DNA of 64,000 nt from Lasioglossum baleicum (lineage: Eukaryota; Arthropoda; Insecta; Hymenoptera; Halictidae). Under the pieces are notes generated by a model that saw only the letters and a list, made by a program, of their open reading frames with translations, did not search any database and was not told the DNA's origin. Both the position numbers and the translations under genes were made by a program. This document shows positions 45,034 through 57,284 of the stretch, in pieces; position 1 is the first letter of the stretch; every line of letters starts with the position of its first letter. Location: positions 9,858,001-9,922,000 of the forward strand of contig NC_134932.1 in assembly GCF_051020765.1 (NCBI RefSeq). Reading direction: 5' to 3'.

Positions 45034-47119
45034 AATAAATTTTACAGAAAAATCTACGATGATAACGTAATTTGTTATACAAATCGTCATCACGTTAAGA
45101 ACTGTAAAAATTGCCTAATCTTTTTGGAATTAATTTTGCACAGCGACGGCAACCGCTCTTATGTTGTTCAGATGTTAGTATTAGGTCGTTGCATATAAAA
45201 TGGCGGACTCGCCGGTGGCACTTGACGTTGTATTAAAGTTTGAACGAATTTTGTCGGTCGAGGCAAGATCGTAGAAGTTTGTCAATGTAACACGGCAGCG
45301 CGGTTGTTCCGCTGTCATTAAAGAGTTAAACATTTGCAAATAAATTGTTCAACCGAGTTGAGAATAATTGTTTGAAGCCAGTTTTAACTGTAGTCCGTCG
45401 TCGTCGTCGTAGTCCGACGGATAAGTTCCCGGACAGAGATTGAAACGAACTTCGGTTAAGTTTCTTATTTTATGACGATAAACGTAGTAGCGGTGGCTTT
45501 TGCGTTTTACATGCTACGGATGTGCATACAGGGTGGTCCATAGGACTTGGTCTCGTACAATATTTCATTTTCTTGGATGGAAATGGAATAAAAAGTTGCT
45601 GGGCGGACTCTAAATGGCACCCGGAGGAACGCGATCTCCCTGATCATTCTACATAAAAGAGTACTCGCCCGGGACGATCGATAAATTAGAGAAGCTCACG
45701 CTTTTTAAATAATAATCAAATATTTAAACTCGTCGAAACGAGGCAAAATAAGTCCACAGATTTATTTCGACTGGAGTCGTTCTTTTGGAGCAGTTTCCAG
45801 TTGTTTTTTTTTTTAAATATTTAAGATACTGTTTGAAATAATAAATGACCCACAGTCCAGAAATAATATTTCACGTTACAAATGACGCACGAAGGTATTT
45901 TTATCCGAGTTACTTAACGTAGAAAATAAAATATTATAATGGATTATAACATTATAATGGATGTACATAAAAGTATATCCATTTGCGCGATGGGCTGTCG
46001 TTTCCCGGGCTGTATTATATACATGACTACTTCGAACTTCTGGCTGAAACTTTTGGGGACATAATCTCTATGCATCTAGAGCTGGTGAATGAAGACTTTA
46101 CTGTATACATATCAAGTTTAGCTTGTTAAAATGCTTAACAGAAGAAAGGAATTTTGACTTGGCTCCTCTTACTTCTAATTGAGGGAAACAATTTTTATTT
46201 TATTGCTTACAATTACTAATTTCTTGACCTGTAATAGCTCGGATTGCAAAGACTAATTTTAGCGTGATTTATCGGTGACTTACTGTAGGAGACGATCGAG
46301 AAGGAGATGATCGACCACAAATCGACTCTATCGATAATCGCAGAGGTCCAGGGTTCGTAATAGGGAAGACGTTCGGCCGATTAGCATTTGTTTGGGCTAG
46401 AAGCGGGCACGGGATAATGATGCAATTAATAATGTCGCGGGACAAACGCGTCTGTGGGAGTTCCTTTGTGCGAACGTATTAACACAGGGAACGCGGACGT
46501 CGCCGTTGTCGCCTATTCAACAACGATGCACGCAGGGAGCAAGCAAGCCCTCAGATTTATCGATGGTTATCGATACACGGTTCGTTTAACGGTAAGTGGG
46601 AAGCTGAACTCCCTCCTCTCTTGTTCTCTCCCTCTCTCCAGCTAGACGATCACTTAAGCTGCCCGAGTGTTGCATAATGATTGTTTCTTTATGACCAATT
46701 ATGCGTCCCGACGTAGATCCGCGTTCGAACGAAACAATTAACGGCGGTTCGTTTGTTCCGACGGAATTTATTTCACCGTGTTCTCATTTGTATCGTCGAG
46801 GGGTTTCGACAGGCCATTCACTCGAGACAAAGCCATTTAGGGATTTTTCATAACTAAACGACTGTGAATCGGATCGTGAAACTTTTACTCTCTGGATATA
46901 ATGATTTCGAGAACGTGCCGGGGAAAATGCGAGACTCGAATGCGCCGCGGGTTTTGATCTGCTGCGATTGTTTCTTTCAGTGATCCTTCGACAGGCAACG
47001 AAACTTTTACTGTGAATGGATCTTTTCAGTGTATGAAAATATCCGAATCAGATAGTTCATTTTTACCACGTTTTTATTAACTCGTTTTCTCTTGTCTGCC
47101 TGTTTGTTTGTCTGTCTGT
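45034..47119. other. Gene-free stretch with solo transposon ends
   Basis: TTAGGTCGTTGCATATAAAA at 45182 is a solo end like that of the mariner-type element at 29693. CAGGGTGGTCCATAGGACTT at 45529 is a solo CAGGGTG-type end. A CGTCGTCGTCGT run lies near 45400. No gene is supported. Confidence 0.4.
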
Positions 47120-47760
47120 TCGGTACAAATTTTGCAATTGATTTGATACTAACTTCCCGATGAGCTAGAGACTTGAAATTTTAAACATAGCTGAGAACTG
47201 GATGACAATGCAATATTTTTTTTTTTAATTTATAAAAAGCCCATGCGTTTAGGAGATATAAACTATTAAATTTAACCGTTACTCCCCGCGCGACGCTCGG
47301 TAGTAAGTACGTGATCGCGTTCAGCGATCCCCACTCCGCGCAACAGCGCTCCCTACTCCACTATGCGTTCCCACTCTGACTCATCCCCGTCTCCACTGAT
47401 CCGCTTCGCACCGAAGGAGCTCAGTGTGCGTTCGAGCTCCGTGCGGTGTTTACAAAGTTACTACGTATTGTTATACTGTAATGTTTGTTTACCAAGCGAA
47501 AGAACCGTTACACCGAGATTCTCCGTCGAACCTTTATCTTTGACATTTTAACACGGCGTTTGTTTTCGATATGACGCGGTCACAATACCGTCTGAAAACT
47601 ATATGTCTCTGTTATAATCTCATCAAAATGTTTAAAATCGATTGAAAAATTTCACACACACAAGACTAAAAAGCAGAAGATAATTATTTAAATAAAAATA
47701 AATTTTTGAAAAATACCACGTTTTTAAAACGGACTAAAAAGTATAAAATAATTTTTCCTA
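47120..47760 (+). mobile_element. Repeat family X, copy 2
   Basis: It matches copy 1 (16545-17390) in opposite orientation from TTCCCGATGAGCTAGAGACT to CGATCCCCACTCCGCGCAAC and beyond. The far end has ACTAAAAAGTATAAAATAAT, equivalent to the hairpin start in copy 1, but the second hairpin arm is not seen, so the copy is truncated. Confidence 0.65.
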
Positions 47761-47761
47761 G

Positions 47762-48004
47762 CCCCATACAGATTCCTAAGCCCGAACAGATAGTCCTGAA
47801 AATTTGTGATTGTGAATTTTGAATAGCTTTGAAAATACTTGTAAGATTTAAAACAAAATTCAATACTGTATAAGCGATAGTTTTTTGCGAATATCCCGAA
47901 AACTAAAATCGAGCGGCGGTAACATGTATAGGAAAAAGTTGTTCAAAACGTAGAAATCTATAACATATTTAAATTTCATCAAAATCTGAGAGGAGACCCT
48001 CTTT
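47762..48004. other. Gene-free AT-rich stretch
   Basis: AT-rich, with phrases such as AAATTTCATCAAAATCTGAG that look like old transposon sequence. No gene is seen. Confidence 0.3.
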
Positions 48005-48331
48005 CTAAACAATTACCGAAATCATCATTTCTTGATCGAGAGGCTTGTGAATAAGCCATCCATCTTTTAAGTACTGTTTCTGAAAAACGTGTTTCGCATG
48101 CAGGATATTTTCATTCTCGTTTAACAACAGAACAAAAAGTGCGAACGAATAATTGTCGGAATTATTACCCGTTACAGTTGCAATGTATTTCTTTATGCTC
48201 GCGCAGGAAAATTCGACGGAACAAAGAGAAAGCAAAAATTGAAAGAACAGATCTCGATTTGTGTTGTGTTTACCCATAAAGGACGCCAAGTTACAATTAT
48301 TACGGAACGAGCGTTTCTCATTAACAGACAA
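48005..48331 (-). CDS. Candidate ORF, unrecognised
   Basis: The minus frame is 108 codons with a TTG first codon. The first ATG (48277) would give 90 residues. The peptide is not low in complexity and holds a hydrophobic stretch (SFALFVLLLNENENILHAKH). I recognise no family. The DNA after the stop codon resembles transposon-type AT-rich sequence, so this may be part of an old element or a chance frame. There is no supporting splice site or promoter. Confidence 0.18.
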   Translation of the reverse strand: MSVNEKRSFRNNCNLASFMGKHNTNRDLFFQFLLSLCSVEFSCASIKKYIATVTGNNSDNYSFALFVLLLNENENILHAKHVFQKQYLKDGWLIHKPLDQEMMISVIV

Positions 48332-48339
48332 GTATGCGG

Positions 48340-48969
48340 ATTAATTATTCAAAGTTGCGAATAGCTTGGAACGGCAACGGCGGCTATATAGAAATATATT
48401 GTATAACAATCGGAAAAGGGTTCTGGCGATATTCTGTAAGCTCGTGGATACATTTCACCGAACGTTTTTCGGCCAATTAAATTATTCAAACTTTTTCCTT
48501 TCAGGCATTTCAGAATCAGCAATCCCATCCTGTTCCTTTTTCCATTTTTCGATTGAACGAACGAAACGTTAAATGCGACGAATAATTTTCGAAATGTTTC
48601 GAGCTTTAATCTGTGAATTGCGCGCACCGTGAAAAAACATATGGACGCATGAAGGGACGCTTGAAGGGCTGGGGAAACGGAACGTGTGTGTTGTGTGTGC
48701 GAGTATGCCGGTCAAAAAATTGCAGTCTCGCGATCCCTTTTTGCTGTTTAAGCTGAACGTATGGAATTTACGCTCGTTAATATGATCCAATAAACAGAGA
48801 TAATATTCGAATTCTCAAACCAATTGCACACGGATGTTGCGATTTTCCGATGGGATACGTTCTCCCATTGTGCGTGATGAATGCGGCGGCTCGTCTGGCC
48901 GTGCAACCTTGCCGATTTATACAGAAGAATTTAGTATTACCGGAAAAACCTCGCAAAATAGGTTGGAAA
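48340..48969. other. Gene-free stretch
   Basis: Only chance frames under 95 codons on both strands. No repeats are recognised. Confidence 0.4.
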
Positions 48970-49190
48970 ATCTGTTTCGTTATTTTCTGCATTTACCAAA
49001 TAATTCGTACAGAATCTCAGCCCTAAGATCGCTAAACGAATCAAGATGATTCATCTCAGATTTATTCAGCTACTACTACAAAATCTGCTTAGCTATCTTC
49101 TGCATTTACCAAATAATTCGTACAGAATCTCAGCCCTAAGATCGCTAAACGAATCAAGATGATTCATCTCAGATTTATACAGCTACTATT
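48970..49190 (+). repeat. Near-identical tandem duplication, period 113 bp
   Basis: Unit 1 begins near 48970 and unit 2 at 49083. About 85 consecutive bases, from TTCTGCATTTACCAAATAAT to CATCTCAGATTTAT, are identical. Only the unit edges differ (TCGTTATTTTC versus TAGCTATCTTC). This is a recent duplication. A frame ending at 49049 crosses unit 1 and is not a gene. Confidence 0.88.
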
Positions 49191-49194
49191 ATTA

Positions 49195-49862
49195 CGAGAC
49201 AAATTATTATATTAAATAACATTCATTGAGGTCAAATCTCAACAAACAGCTCAACAACTCAGTTAGGGCATCTTCTAGCATTAAAGAAGGAACTACAATC
49301 CATTTTATTTATGTTGCACGTTCAGTGTTTAATTTTCAAATTCTGTGTTCATCATGAAAGTTCGTCATTCTTTGTTTCAGATCCAGGCGAATTGCAACCA
49401 AGCAACAATCTCGGTGAGTGATGAATAATTAGAAATCTATACACAGCTGTATGCTGCAGAATGTTAGACGAAGATAAGTCTAATCTAAGCTTAACTCAGA
49501 TTAGATTCCAGGGCACGAGCCCAAGACTTCCGGTAGCTTTGAACGTTAGCCTAGACTCCCTGTAACAAAGGGCCAAAGCCAGAGACACATTAGAGTCCAT
49601 TGGCCATGCCTACAGACTCCGCAAACCAAACCACTCATGCCAGAGATTCTTAGAAGGTCCAGAGATCCGTGGGTTACGGGATGATCATATTTAGATCCTT
49701 GAGGATTGGTGTCCCCGATCCTGAGGACTCTCTAGTCGACCTGGTAGGCGATATTTTACGATCGAAAACTCTCGGATCTAGATCTATGAGCACAGAGCCC
49801 ATACATAAAATTGCCAGGGGTACGCAAAGTCCGTAGATGGAGTCTCTAGGTCTTGCACCTCT
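49195..49862. other. Gene-free stretch
   Basis: From 49490 to 49860 the DNA has many short AGACTC/AGATCC/AGAGTCC phrases, like a decayed simple repeat, and a short inverted pair CTAATCT/AGATTAG. No gene is seen. Confidence 0.35.
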
Positions 49863-49866
49863 TTAA

Positions 49867-50588
49867 CACTTTGCAGTCGGAGTCATTTTAGGCTGCTCTT
49901 TACTTTACCGGACTCAAAATTTGTGCTTTTCTCCTACGAATTATGATGTATTTGGTATGTAATCCAGTAGATTTATACCCGGGGCGGATGCAGATCGAAG
50001 TTTCGATCCTGTAGGATCAATGGTTCAGGAGCTATGCTTGCTTAAAGTTGAGCAATCTGTAGTGTTTTTGACAGATAAGGGCTCCGCCATATTGGTTTGT
50101 AGTGACGGTCGCGCGCTGCTTACCGAGTTGGTTGGGATTAGCTCGGGCGGGGGGCCAACCGGCGATTCTGCTCGGTAAGCTGCTTGCGGTTGTCACGTCA
50201 CTACAAACCAATATGGCGGCGCCCTTACCTGTCAAAAACACTGCAGATTGTTCAACTTTAAGCAAGCATATCTCCTGAACCATTAATCCTACAGGATCGA
50301 AACTTCGATCTGCAGCCGCCTCGGGTACAAATCTACTGGATTACATACCAAATACATCATAATTTATAGGAGAAACGCACAAATTTCGAGTCCGGTAAAG
50401 TAAAGTTTACCCCAATTTTAACTTGAAAATTAAACATTTCTTCGGACCAAGCATAATTCCATTGTAGGATTTTTTTTCATTTTATGGATATGAAATTGAT
50501 TAATGCCTCATACAATTTACTTAAATGTATAGTGATTGAATAATGGTACGGCAATTTTCAGTGGTGACTCTGAGCCACCCCTCGAGGG
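49867..50588 (-). mobile_element. piggyBac-type MITE split by a foldback
   Basis: TTAA lies at 49863-49866 and 50589-50592. The left 24 bases (CACTTTGCAGTCGGAGTC...) and the right 175 bases (from CAATTTTAACTTGAAAATTA to GACTCTGAGCCACCCCTCGA) together equal 199 bp, the exact length of the 26074-26272 copy, in inverse orientation. The inserted foldback lies at 49891-50411. ATTTTA occurs on both sides of the insert, consistent with a target duplication of about 8 bases that has since drifted. Confidence 0.85.
49891..50411. mobile_element. Foldback family FB, copy 2, long arms
   Basis: The left arm (49891-50128) and right arm (50170-50411) are inverted copies around a loop of about 40 bases. Shared blocks include CTTTACTTTACCGGACTC, CTCCTA(C/T)(G/A)AATTATGATGT, AGTTGAACAATCTGCAG in inverse, and CCATATTGGTTTGTAGTGAC. 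The 83-codon minus frame at 50032-50283 simply reads across the arms and is not a gene. Copy 1 is at 22556-22871. Confidence 0.85.
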
Positions 50589-50592
50589 TTAA

Positions 50593-53138
50593 ACAAGATT
50601 ATTAATATCAGGAGATCTCAAATTTAGGTCCACGATGCTTTAAGCTCTGTCTCGGAGCTTATACATATAAATAATCTAATCGCGAACAATTAGCCACGAC
50701 GTTTTAATATCCAGGCTTCTAGATCAATGTATCACGGCGAACAATCTGAGGGACAAGGAGGACGAGACGTGGCAGGAACGCGAACACGAAAACAGTATCA
50801 CGAAAGCGAATGCGAAAATATCCGGTTGAAATGAAACTCTTGTCGATTCTGCTCGGTTTTTTAAACCGGCAGTCAGAAGATCTCGATAAACACGGAACCG
50901 AAAATCTCGTAAAATCGAGAGTTATATTCGTAATTAATTTAGTGTGCAGCTTCGTGCAAACCTCGCGTTTCCTTTCCTGCCGGGAGAGGGAGACAACGAC
51001 AACGTGAAAGAGAAAGAGAGAGAGAGAGAGAGCGAGGGAAGTAGGAGGACGGGAGAAAGAGAATGAAAAAACACGCAATGAAATCTCGCACAAATAGTTC
51101 GTCGATTCCGGGACACGTAAGGAACAAATCCAATTATATTCCGAGCGTTACATTGAATACACGCCGCGCCTGGCCCCGGAGAAGTGAATCGATCGGCCAT
51201 AGCCGCCGCGCCGCCGCCAAATTCCCGAAATTAGTTTCAAAAGACCCAATCACCCGCGAATCCTGCGCGTTCATTAATAACGTAACCCGTGTAATGAATT
51301 TCGGAGGAGGCCAATCAAAGGCCCGGACATAAAATAAATAACCGAGCCACGAAAAATCGGTGGAGGAACCGATATGAAGGAACGGAGTGGGAGAAAGAGA
51401 GAAAGAGAAGGAACCAGTTAACCGCAGAATTCTTAACCGGGTGCTGAATCGCGTGGCTTTCGAATGTACGAATGCCTCGGAGAATCAACTGGCCATCGGA
51501 CGGTGAGCCTCATTTTCATAAATTATATTAATTCGCCACGCCGGGGGCAACCGGTTGATTGGGTGACACGTTCGCGTCGACTCTCTCTCTCTCTCTCCCT
51601 TTTCTTCTTCTCTCCCGTGTCTCTCCCTGTCCACGTTCAGCCAATCTTAATCTTTCTCTTTCTTTCCCTGAAAATTCTGTGCCTACCAGAGCCCGAGTTT
51701 TTATGGGATCGTTAAAACCGTGAAATATGGAGTGTCAGCGGTATCGTGATTATTACAAGTGGCCTAATCGGCATAAAGGCGTTAATTAAGAGCGACGCGC
51801 CCGGAAGATACAGGATCCAGCTGATCTCCGATCAAGACTCGTCCACGGAAACATTGTCGGACCAGATTTTATTATCCTGTTGACTTGTCCGGAGTGTTAA
51901 TAAATTGTTTTTTTACCGAGACCGCGTCCTACGGCGATCTTGTAAAATTCACCGAGCTGCGAAGTCCTGGAATTTCAATGTTTTGTCTTTTGGTATAGTT
52001 GTTCGGGCTTCTTGTGGCATTTTCTTGGTGTCCATTGGTTGAGAAATTTTGTCAGTCATCGAATGTTTAGATCTGTCTCACCGGATAGTGCTGTCTGATA
52101 AAAATCAACCAAATGAACAATTTGACACACTTCAGATCTTTTACATTCGCCCTAGCCTAACAAGAACGTCTGCAAAAATTCTCGAGAGCGTAATCTGGTA
52201 GAAAGGTGCACGCGGTCCAGCATTAATTAACGTGGCAGTACCAGTTCATTCCGCCAGCAAGAACAAATCAATTAGCCTTGCGCCACATCGTTAGATAAAT
52301 CTGTCGCAGAATTTTTATAGTCGCCTGCACCGGTAAATGTGTGTCAATTGTTTGAAAAGGTCGGTGCGGAACCGTGTGGCAAATTGAAAATTCGCTGGTG
52401 CCGTGCCGAAACAAAAGAGGTGGCCCCTCGCTAATCACCGGTACAACGCAATTTAGATAAAACCGGTTATTTTCGCTTAGATACCCCCTAGGCTTGCGGC
52501 TGCGTGTAATCTATGGCCGCCGGTGTAAAAATGTTGTAACGCCGCTCCACGGTGACGCCTGTTTCGCGTGTAAAGCGAACGCTAACTTAATTTATACGTG
52601 TTTTATCTCGCGGCCCCACAAACGGCGCATAACGTGGAAAGGAACAATGCTCGTTTGTCAATTCGCCGGTTCACTTCCTCGACCAGCGAAAAGTTAATTA
52701 ATTACTGGGGACCGCCGTCAAACATGATTCTTCTTTTAATTGGGTGACTGGATTTCGGCGAAGATATTGCTACCTACTGTCGAGGTAATTAATTTTTATC
52801 TAGACTTGTCTTAGTCACCGGACAGTCAGCGTGGTAATGAAAGAAATATTTTAGCAAAATAGAAATATACAACAGTACGCATTTAATTAATTAACTTTAA
52901 TAACACGAGACACGCGGCCTGCCTCCCCCCCCCCCTATAAAAACGGTCCAAGTGCCACGTATTTTACAGCTCCGGCGGGGGTAATCGTGTTTTAACTGCT
53001 CAAACAGCCATTTACTTTCCGGCGAGCCAATAATTACGAAAATTGCCTTAATTATCCATACGCGCAACAAAATAAGACTGGAGGAAGCGTATCGGTGCCG
53101 GGACGCACACGGGGGGCCGACACCGACTGAAATTTTTG
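50593..53138. other. Gene-free stretch
   Basis: A GA microsatellite at 51008-51040 and a CT run at 51580-51600. An 11-C run at 52925-52935. Frames at 50719-51093 (-) and 51464-51715 (+) are Ser/Leu-rich readings of those runs. No gene is seen. Confidence 0.4.
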
Positions 53139-53140
53139 TC

Positions 53141-53320
53141 TGAGGAGCTCCCTGATCGAATAAAAAAGCAAAATCGGGGACAAATCGGGGGGTCCCCGAG
53201 GAGACGAAACAGCAAAATCGGCCGAAAAACGGGGGACAATTCAGAGGGCTCCCTGATTGGGTGAAAAAAGCAAAATCGATTGAAAAACAAGGCAGAAATC
53301 GAAGGGCTCCGGTGATCAAG
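53141..53320. repeat. Degenerate minisatellite, unit about 58 bp
   Basis: Three to four units follow the plan GGGCTCCCTGAT...GAAAAAAGCAAAATCG...GAAAAACGGGGGACAA, starting near 53141, 53189, 53247 and 53305. Because the unit length is close to a multiple of three and lacks stops on the minus strand, it creates two long overlapping minus frames (52897-53319 and 53048-53458) of about 140 codons with a repeating Phe/Pro-rich peptide. These are not treated as genes. Confidence 0.75.
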
Positions 53321-53329
53321 GAATTGGAT

Positions 53330-55499
53330 AATTCGCGAGTGCGTTTTTTCTAAGGGGCCAGACCGAGTTCGAATACTTAGGGTACCACGGTGACGTACAT
53401 ATACGTCGCGAATCGCCGTAAGACTCGTCCGTCTTTCAAGGGGGGAGTCAGCCCCCATCTCCGCGTGTTTTTTCGACCCGCTCCTGTCGGGGGGCAGCGA
53501 TTTTTATTTCACATCGCGAGAAACCAGTTTGTAAATAATGTAAATCCATAGAAAACGAGCAGCTCGAGCATCCACGGGCCCCCGCGCGACTCTTTAAAAC
53601 TGGAATGGCTGGTGGGGGGCATTCTCCGAGGAGAAGGGGCACCCGAAGGATCAGAAGAAGACGGAGAAGCTCGCGATCGCAGGATCTCTCGCAAACTGTG
53701 GGAATCCTGCGTGATACAAACGCTGAATCATGTCTGGAAAAGGTCCACCGGAGCCTTCAAGAATTCCTCCCCCTGCCAAGATCGTGTTTTGGAACAAACG
53801 CCGCTTCAAAATATCCTGCGCGTAAATTTCGGTGATTTAGGGCCGGCTCTGACAAGCGAATACTTTGAAAAATGGCTGCGCGCGACGCGACGGCGCAAAT
53901 AATTCGCTGACTTGTAACGGGACTGCTTTCAACGGGAATTTACAAAATGCGATTTTAGCTGGCTCTTGAGTATGAGGACTTATTGCTTCAACTTCGTTGA
54001 TTCAGTTTTGAGATTGAGATTGAAATCCAAATAGAATATTAAAGAAAAAATAGTTTTGTTAGATCAAGGTCCTTTAAAGATCATCTGAGATTCTCCAAAT
54101 ATTTAATCCTAGCTAATTAAACATATACATACGTCCGTATCAATTTCCACGACATTCGGCGTACAGGAGATGCATCCACGTGCATTTTGAAAACCCGAAT
54201 TGGTGTACTTATGCGCATAATAAATTATCGGAGCACTTAATGCTCGTTCCGACCGCGAGCGTTTACGCGAGTTCGCGAATCCGCTGATTTACGACGAGTG
54301 AAATTACGCGAACGTCAACTTTCCGCTTTAGTCGCTTCGTTACGCTAAAAGTAACTTTCGAATTTGTTGCGATTTATTCAGACACGTCTGCCATAAGCGC
54401 ATCGGAGGACCGGTGTATAAATAGCAAAACCGGAGAACGCGTTTAATTATTGATCGACTTTTGGCATTCTAATAGAAGACCTTTAACGCCCCGGTTACTT
54501 TCGGAAAGTTTTTAATCTGTTTGAATCGAGAGGGTCGAGTGTGCAACACCTTGAACCGGTTTATGCTGTAAATATTCATCGAGAAGTGTTCATTAATCCA
54601 CGTTAACCGTGCGTATTCGCTGACAAACAACTTTAACCGGGCTGGGTTCCGCGCTGTTTCCCATTCGAGCTTCCGCCGGAAATTATAAATTCATTAAGGG
54701 ATCGTAAATCAGAGTGCAACAGATACCCGTAAAAATGCGTTCGAACAGGAGCAAATCTCCTCCGATCCGTGGCCAGGAGGAAAAAGCATCGGCAACGAAA
54801 TACATAAATAAGCTTGACCCCCTTTTACCGGTGTATTTGCATATGCTAATACGACGAACGCTCGAGGAGCGGACTGAAAGCTCGAAAACGGACTGCTTTC
54901 CATCGATTCCTGTCCTTTTGCCAGGCTCGAGTGCCCCGCTGTCTGTTAATGTCGTCACGTGAACGTCGAATACAATTTTAATTCGACCGGGAATTTATTT
55001 AAACGATCCGCCGCGCGTCGATTGCCGTCCGATTTTTAACGCTACGTCCACGATGATGCAACAACGAGCAATTTGATGTTGCATATATGTATCTTGAAAA
55101 AGTCGGCGACGTTGCTTCAGTTATTCGATGCACTTCCATTGATTTCGTTCGATCATACTACTGTAATAATACAACAGGCATCACTTAATGAATTAAAAGT
55201 TAATTGTCTGGATAAACAAATTTGATGTAGTATTCGTTGATACTTTGTGATAGTAATTTGCTGAATTCGTGGCCAGCTGCTCGAAATTTCAACCAAGCAA
55301 ATCGTAATTAATTCGATCGACTGTTTAATGCTAGACACCGCCACGTATTGTGATACAATATGTTTCACTGTAAACGATTCATTCTGGGGCAACTCGCGCA
55401 CAATGTGATTTATTATAGAAACCAGAATTAGCGGAAAAATCCCGACGATCCTGAAACAAGCTCAGGATCGGCATCGCCCGGACAACGATAAAAGAAGCA
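53330..55499. other. Gene-free stretch
   Basis: GC-rich at 53400-53900 with overlapping frames on both strands (longest 96 codons, 53612-53902 on plus) and no recognised domain. AT-rich or mixed from 53950 on. Nothing is supported. Confidence 0.35.
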
Positions 55500-56170
55500 T
55501 GGACGCCTAATCGGTGCAATCTCAGAAATGGCGTCTGGATCGAGCGAGATGGATCGGTCGAACGCGAATTCCGTTTCGATTTTCGCTCGGGCACCGTCAC
55601 GGGGCACACACGTACCGGTCGCCCACGTACACATGCATATGTATAATAATAATAACGTCGGTGCTTGCGCCGCGAGAAAATAATGTGAGAACGATTTCTT
55701 CCTGGGCGCATCATTATCTCCCTCTTTTCTGTTCACAGCGATCGATCTGTCGAGCCGATTCCGAGCCGGACCGGACAACCCTGCAATTACTATCTATTAT
55801 CTCCTGGCGTGGGTGTAGGTATAATCTCGCGATCGTGTCGAGAGCCCTTCTCCTTTCGTCCAGTCAACCCCCTTTGCGTCCCCCTTCCGATTCCAACCCC
55901 CTTTCCGTCTCCTCGCCCCTTGTCACGCCTCGATTCTCTCTCTCTTTCTCTCTCTCCTCTCGAAACACTAACCTCCGCTAACGGAAAGCAGAGCAAATAG
56001 AGAGAGAGAGAAAGAGAGGCAGGAGAAGGAGAGCTAAGATACCGTCCAAGGAGATGAAGAGAACGAGGAAGGTTACAATGGCAGTGTCGTGCGCCGACAA
56101 GAAACCGGTCTTTTTGCGACCCGACTGAAAATCTTTCGCGTTCCCTGCCCTGCGACATGACACCTCGCAA
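55500..56170. promoter_or_regulatory. GC/CT-rich region with chance frames, possible UTR
   Basis: CT microsatellites (55930-55965) and a GA run (55998-56030) occur in GC-rich DNA. Long frames lie on both strands (155 codons plus at 55514; 126 codons minus at 55790) and overlap each other. Their peptides are Ser/Arg-rich readings of simple repeats. A UTR or promoter role is only suggested by composition. Confidence 0.15.
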
Positions 56171-56511
56171 GCCTTCTTACGATCTTCAACAAGACGTGGA
56201 CGTTATGCGATCCTAAATTGCGCATAGTCTGATCATTGCTTTCATTTTAGGGATTTCATTTTTCAAGTACAGTTTCTTTTTCCTCTTTCTGTCGAGTGAC
56301 CCGGGAAGAGTGACAGAAATTGTTTGATGCCGGGAGAATCGGTGATGATGTCTTAATATAGTTGGCCAAGGTCGCCCAATTGGAGTAGGCGTGGCTTCGT
56401 TGCTCTCGATTCCGACGGAGTCAGGCCAGTGCCCCACAGGGCAATCAATGCTCATGGTCATGTGCATAGAGGTGCCCAACTTACGCTTTAAGAAACCTTA
56501 GAAATACATAA

Positions 56512-57279
56512 TAAGGTGGAGTGGGGTAAGTCCGCCCTAGTTTTTGCAAAGTTGGACTTTAAACTGATGTATTTTCAGTCTGGTATGTAAAAACTTGACG
56601 TTCTTGGTATCAAACTCTTGTCACAGTTATTACTGATGAATTAGTATTATCTAGGATTCGAATTTTGCTTGAAAATTATCATTTCGATAGGATATTGTAC
56701 AAAGTGTCAACTACTATGCACTTGCTACGAAAATGGGGCAAGTCCGTCTGTGAGAGTTAAAAATGCTTTCGAACCTTGTTTCAAGTGCTACGGGGCAAGA
56801 AAAGAATTATTATCAAGCCTGCTACAAAATGCTTTTTATTGCATCAAATATATTGTTTAGTTTTATAGTTACCCATACAGTACGGACTTACCCCACCGTG
56901 ATAGTGCGGACTTGCCCCGTGTATGTAGTAATATTTACGGAGCAAGATCATCTTAGTGTTTTTCTCAATAAATTTAAAAAAATACAATAAAAACGGTTTA
57001 TTTCATGTAAACCTACATCATTATTTGTTGTACGTATCTAAAATAACAACACAGAATATATTAATAACTTGTGAAGTATTGCACGTTCAGGGTAACCTCA
57101 AAGTTGTAAGTTAAGCGAGGAAAACATCTTTATTCTTGGGCGACGTCTATGTAGAATAGTTCATACTAACTTATACTACATTAATAAATACAAGCTAGAG
57201 AAATTTCGTTCATATTATAATAGAAACAACGAATTAACGCACTTGCCCCGTAGACGCGGACTTACCCTACTCGACCTTA
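56512..57279. mobile_element. 768-bp element with TAAGGT(G/C)GAGT(G/A)GGGTAAGTCCG ends
   Basis: Terminal inverted repeats start TAAGGTGGAGTGGGGTAAGT on the left and TAAGGTCGAGTAGGGTAAGT on the inverted right. The motif GGGG(C/T)AAGTCCG recurs inside in both orientations (near 56733, 56883, 56913 and 57244). The interior is AT-rich with one 63-codon Cys-containing frame at 56669-56860 that is not recognisable. It is most likely a nonautonomous DNA transposon with repeated subterminal binding motifs. Confidence 0.7.
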
Positions 57280-57284
57280 AAACT

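Noticed and set aside
50032..50283. 83-codon minus frame
   Set aside because: It reads through the foldback arms; a related peptide comes from the other copy, so it is a transposon by-product.
55428..56170. Several frames of 111-155 codons on both strands
   Set aside because: They read CT/GA simple repeats and overlap each other; no motif is present.
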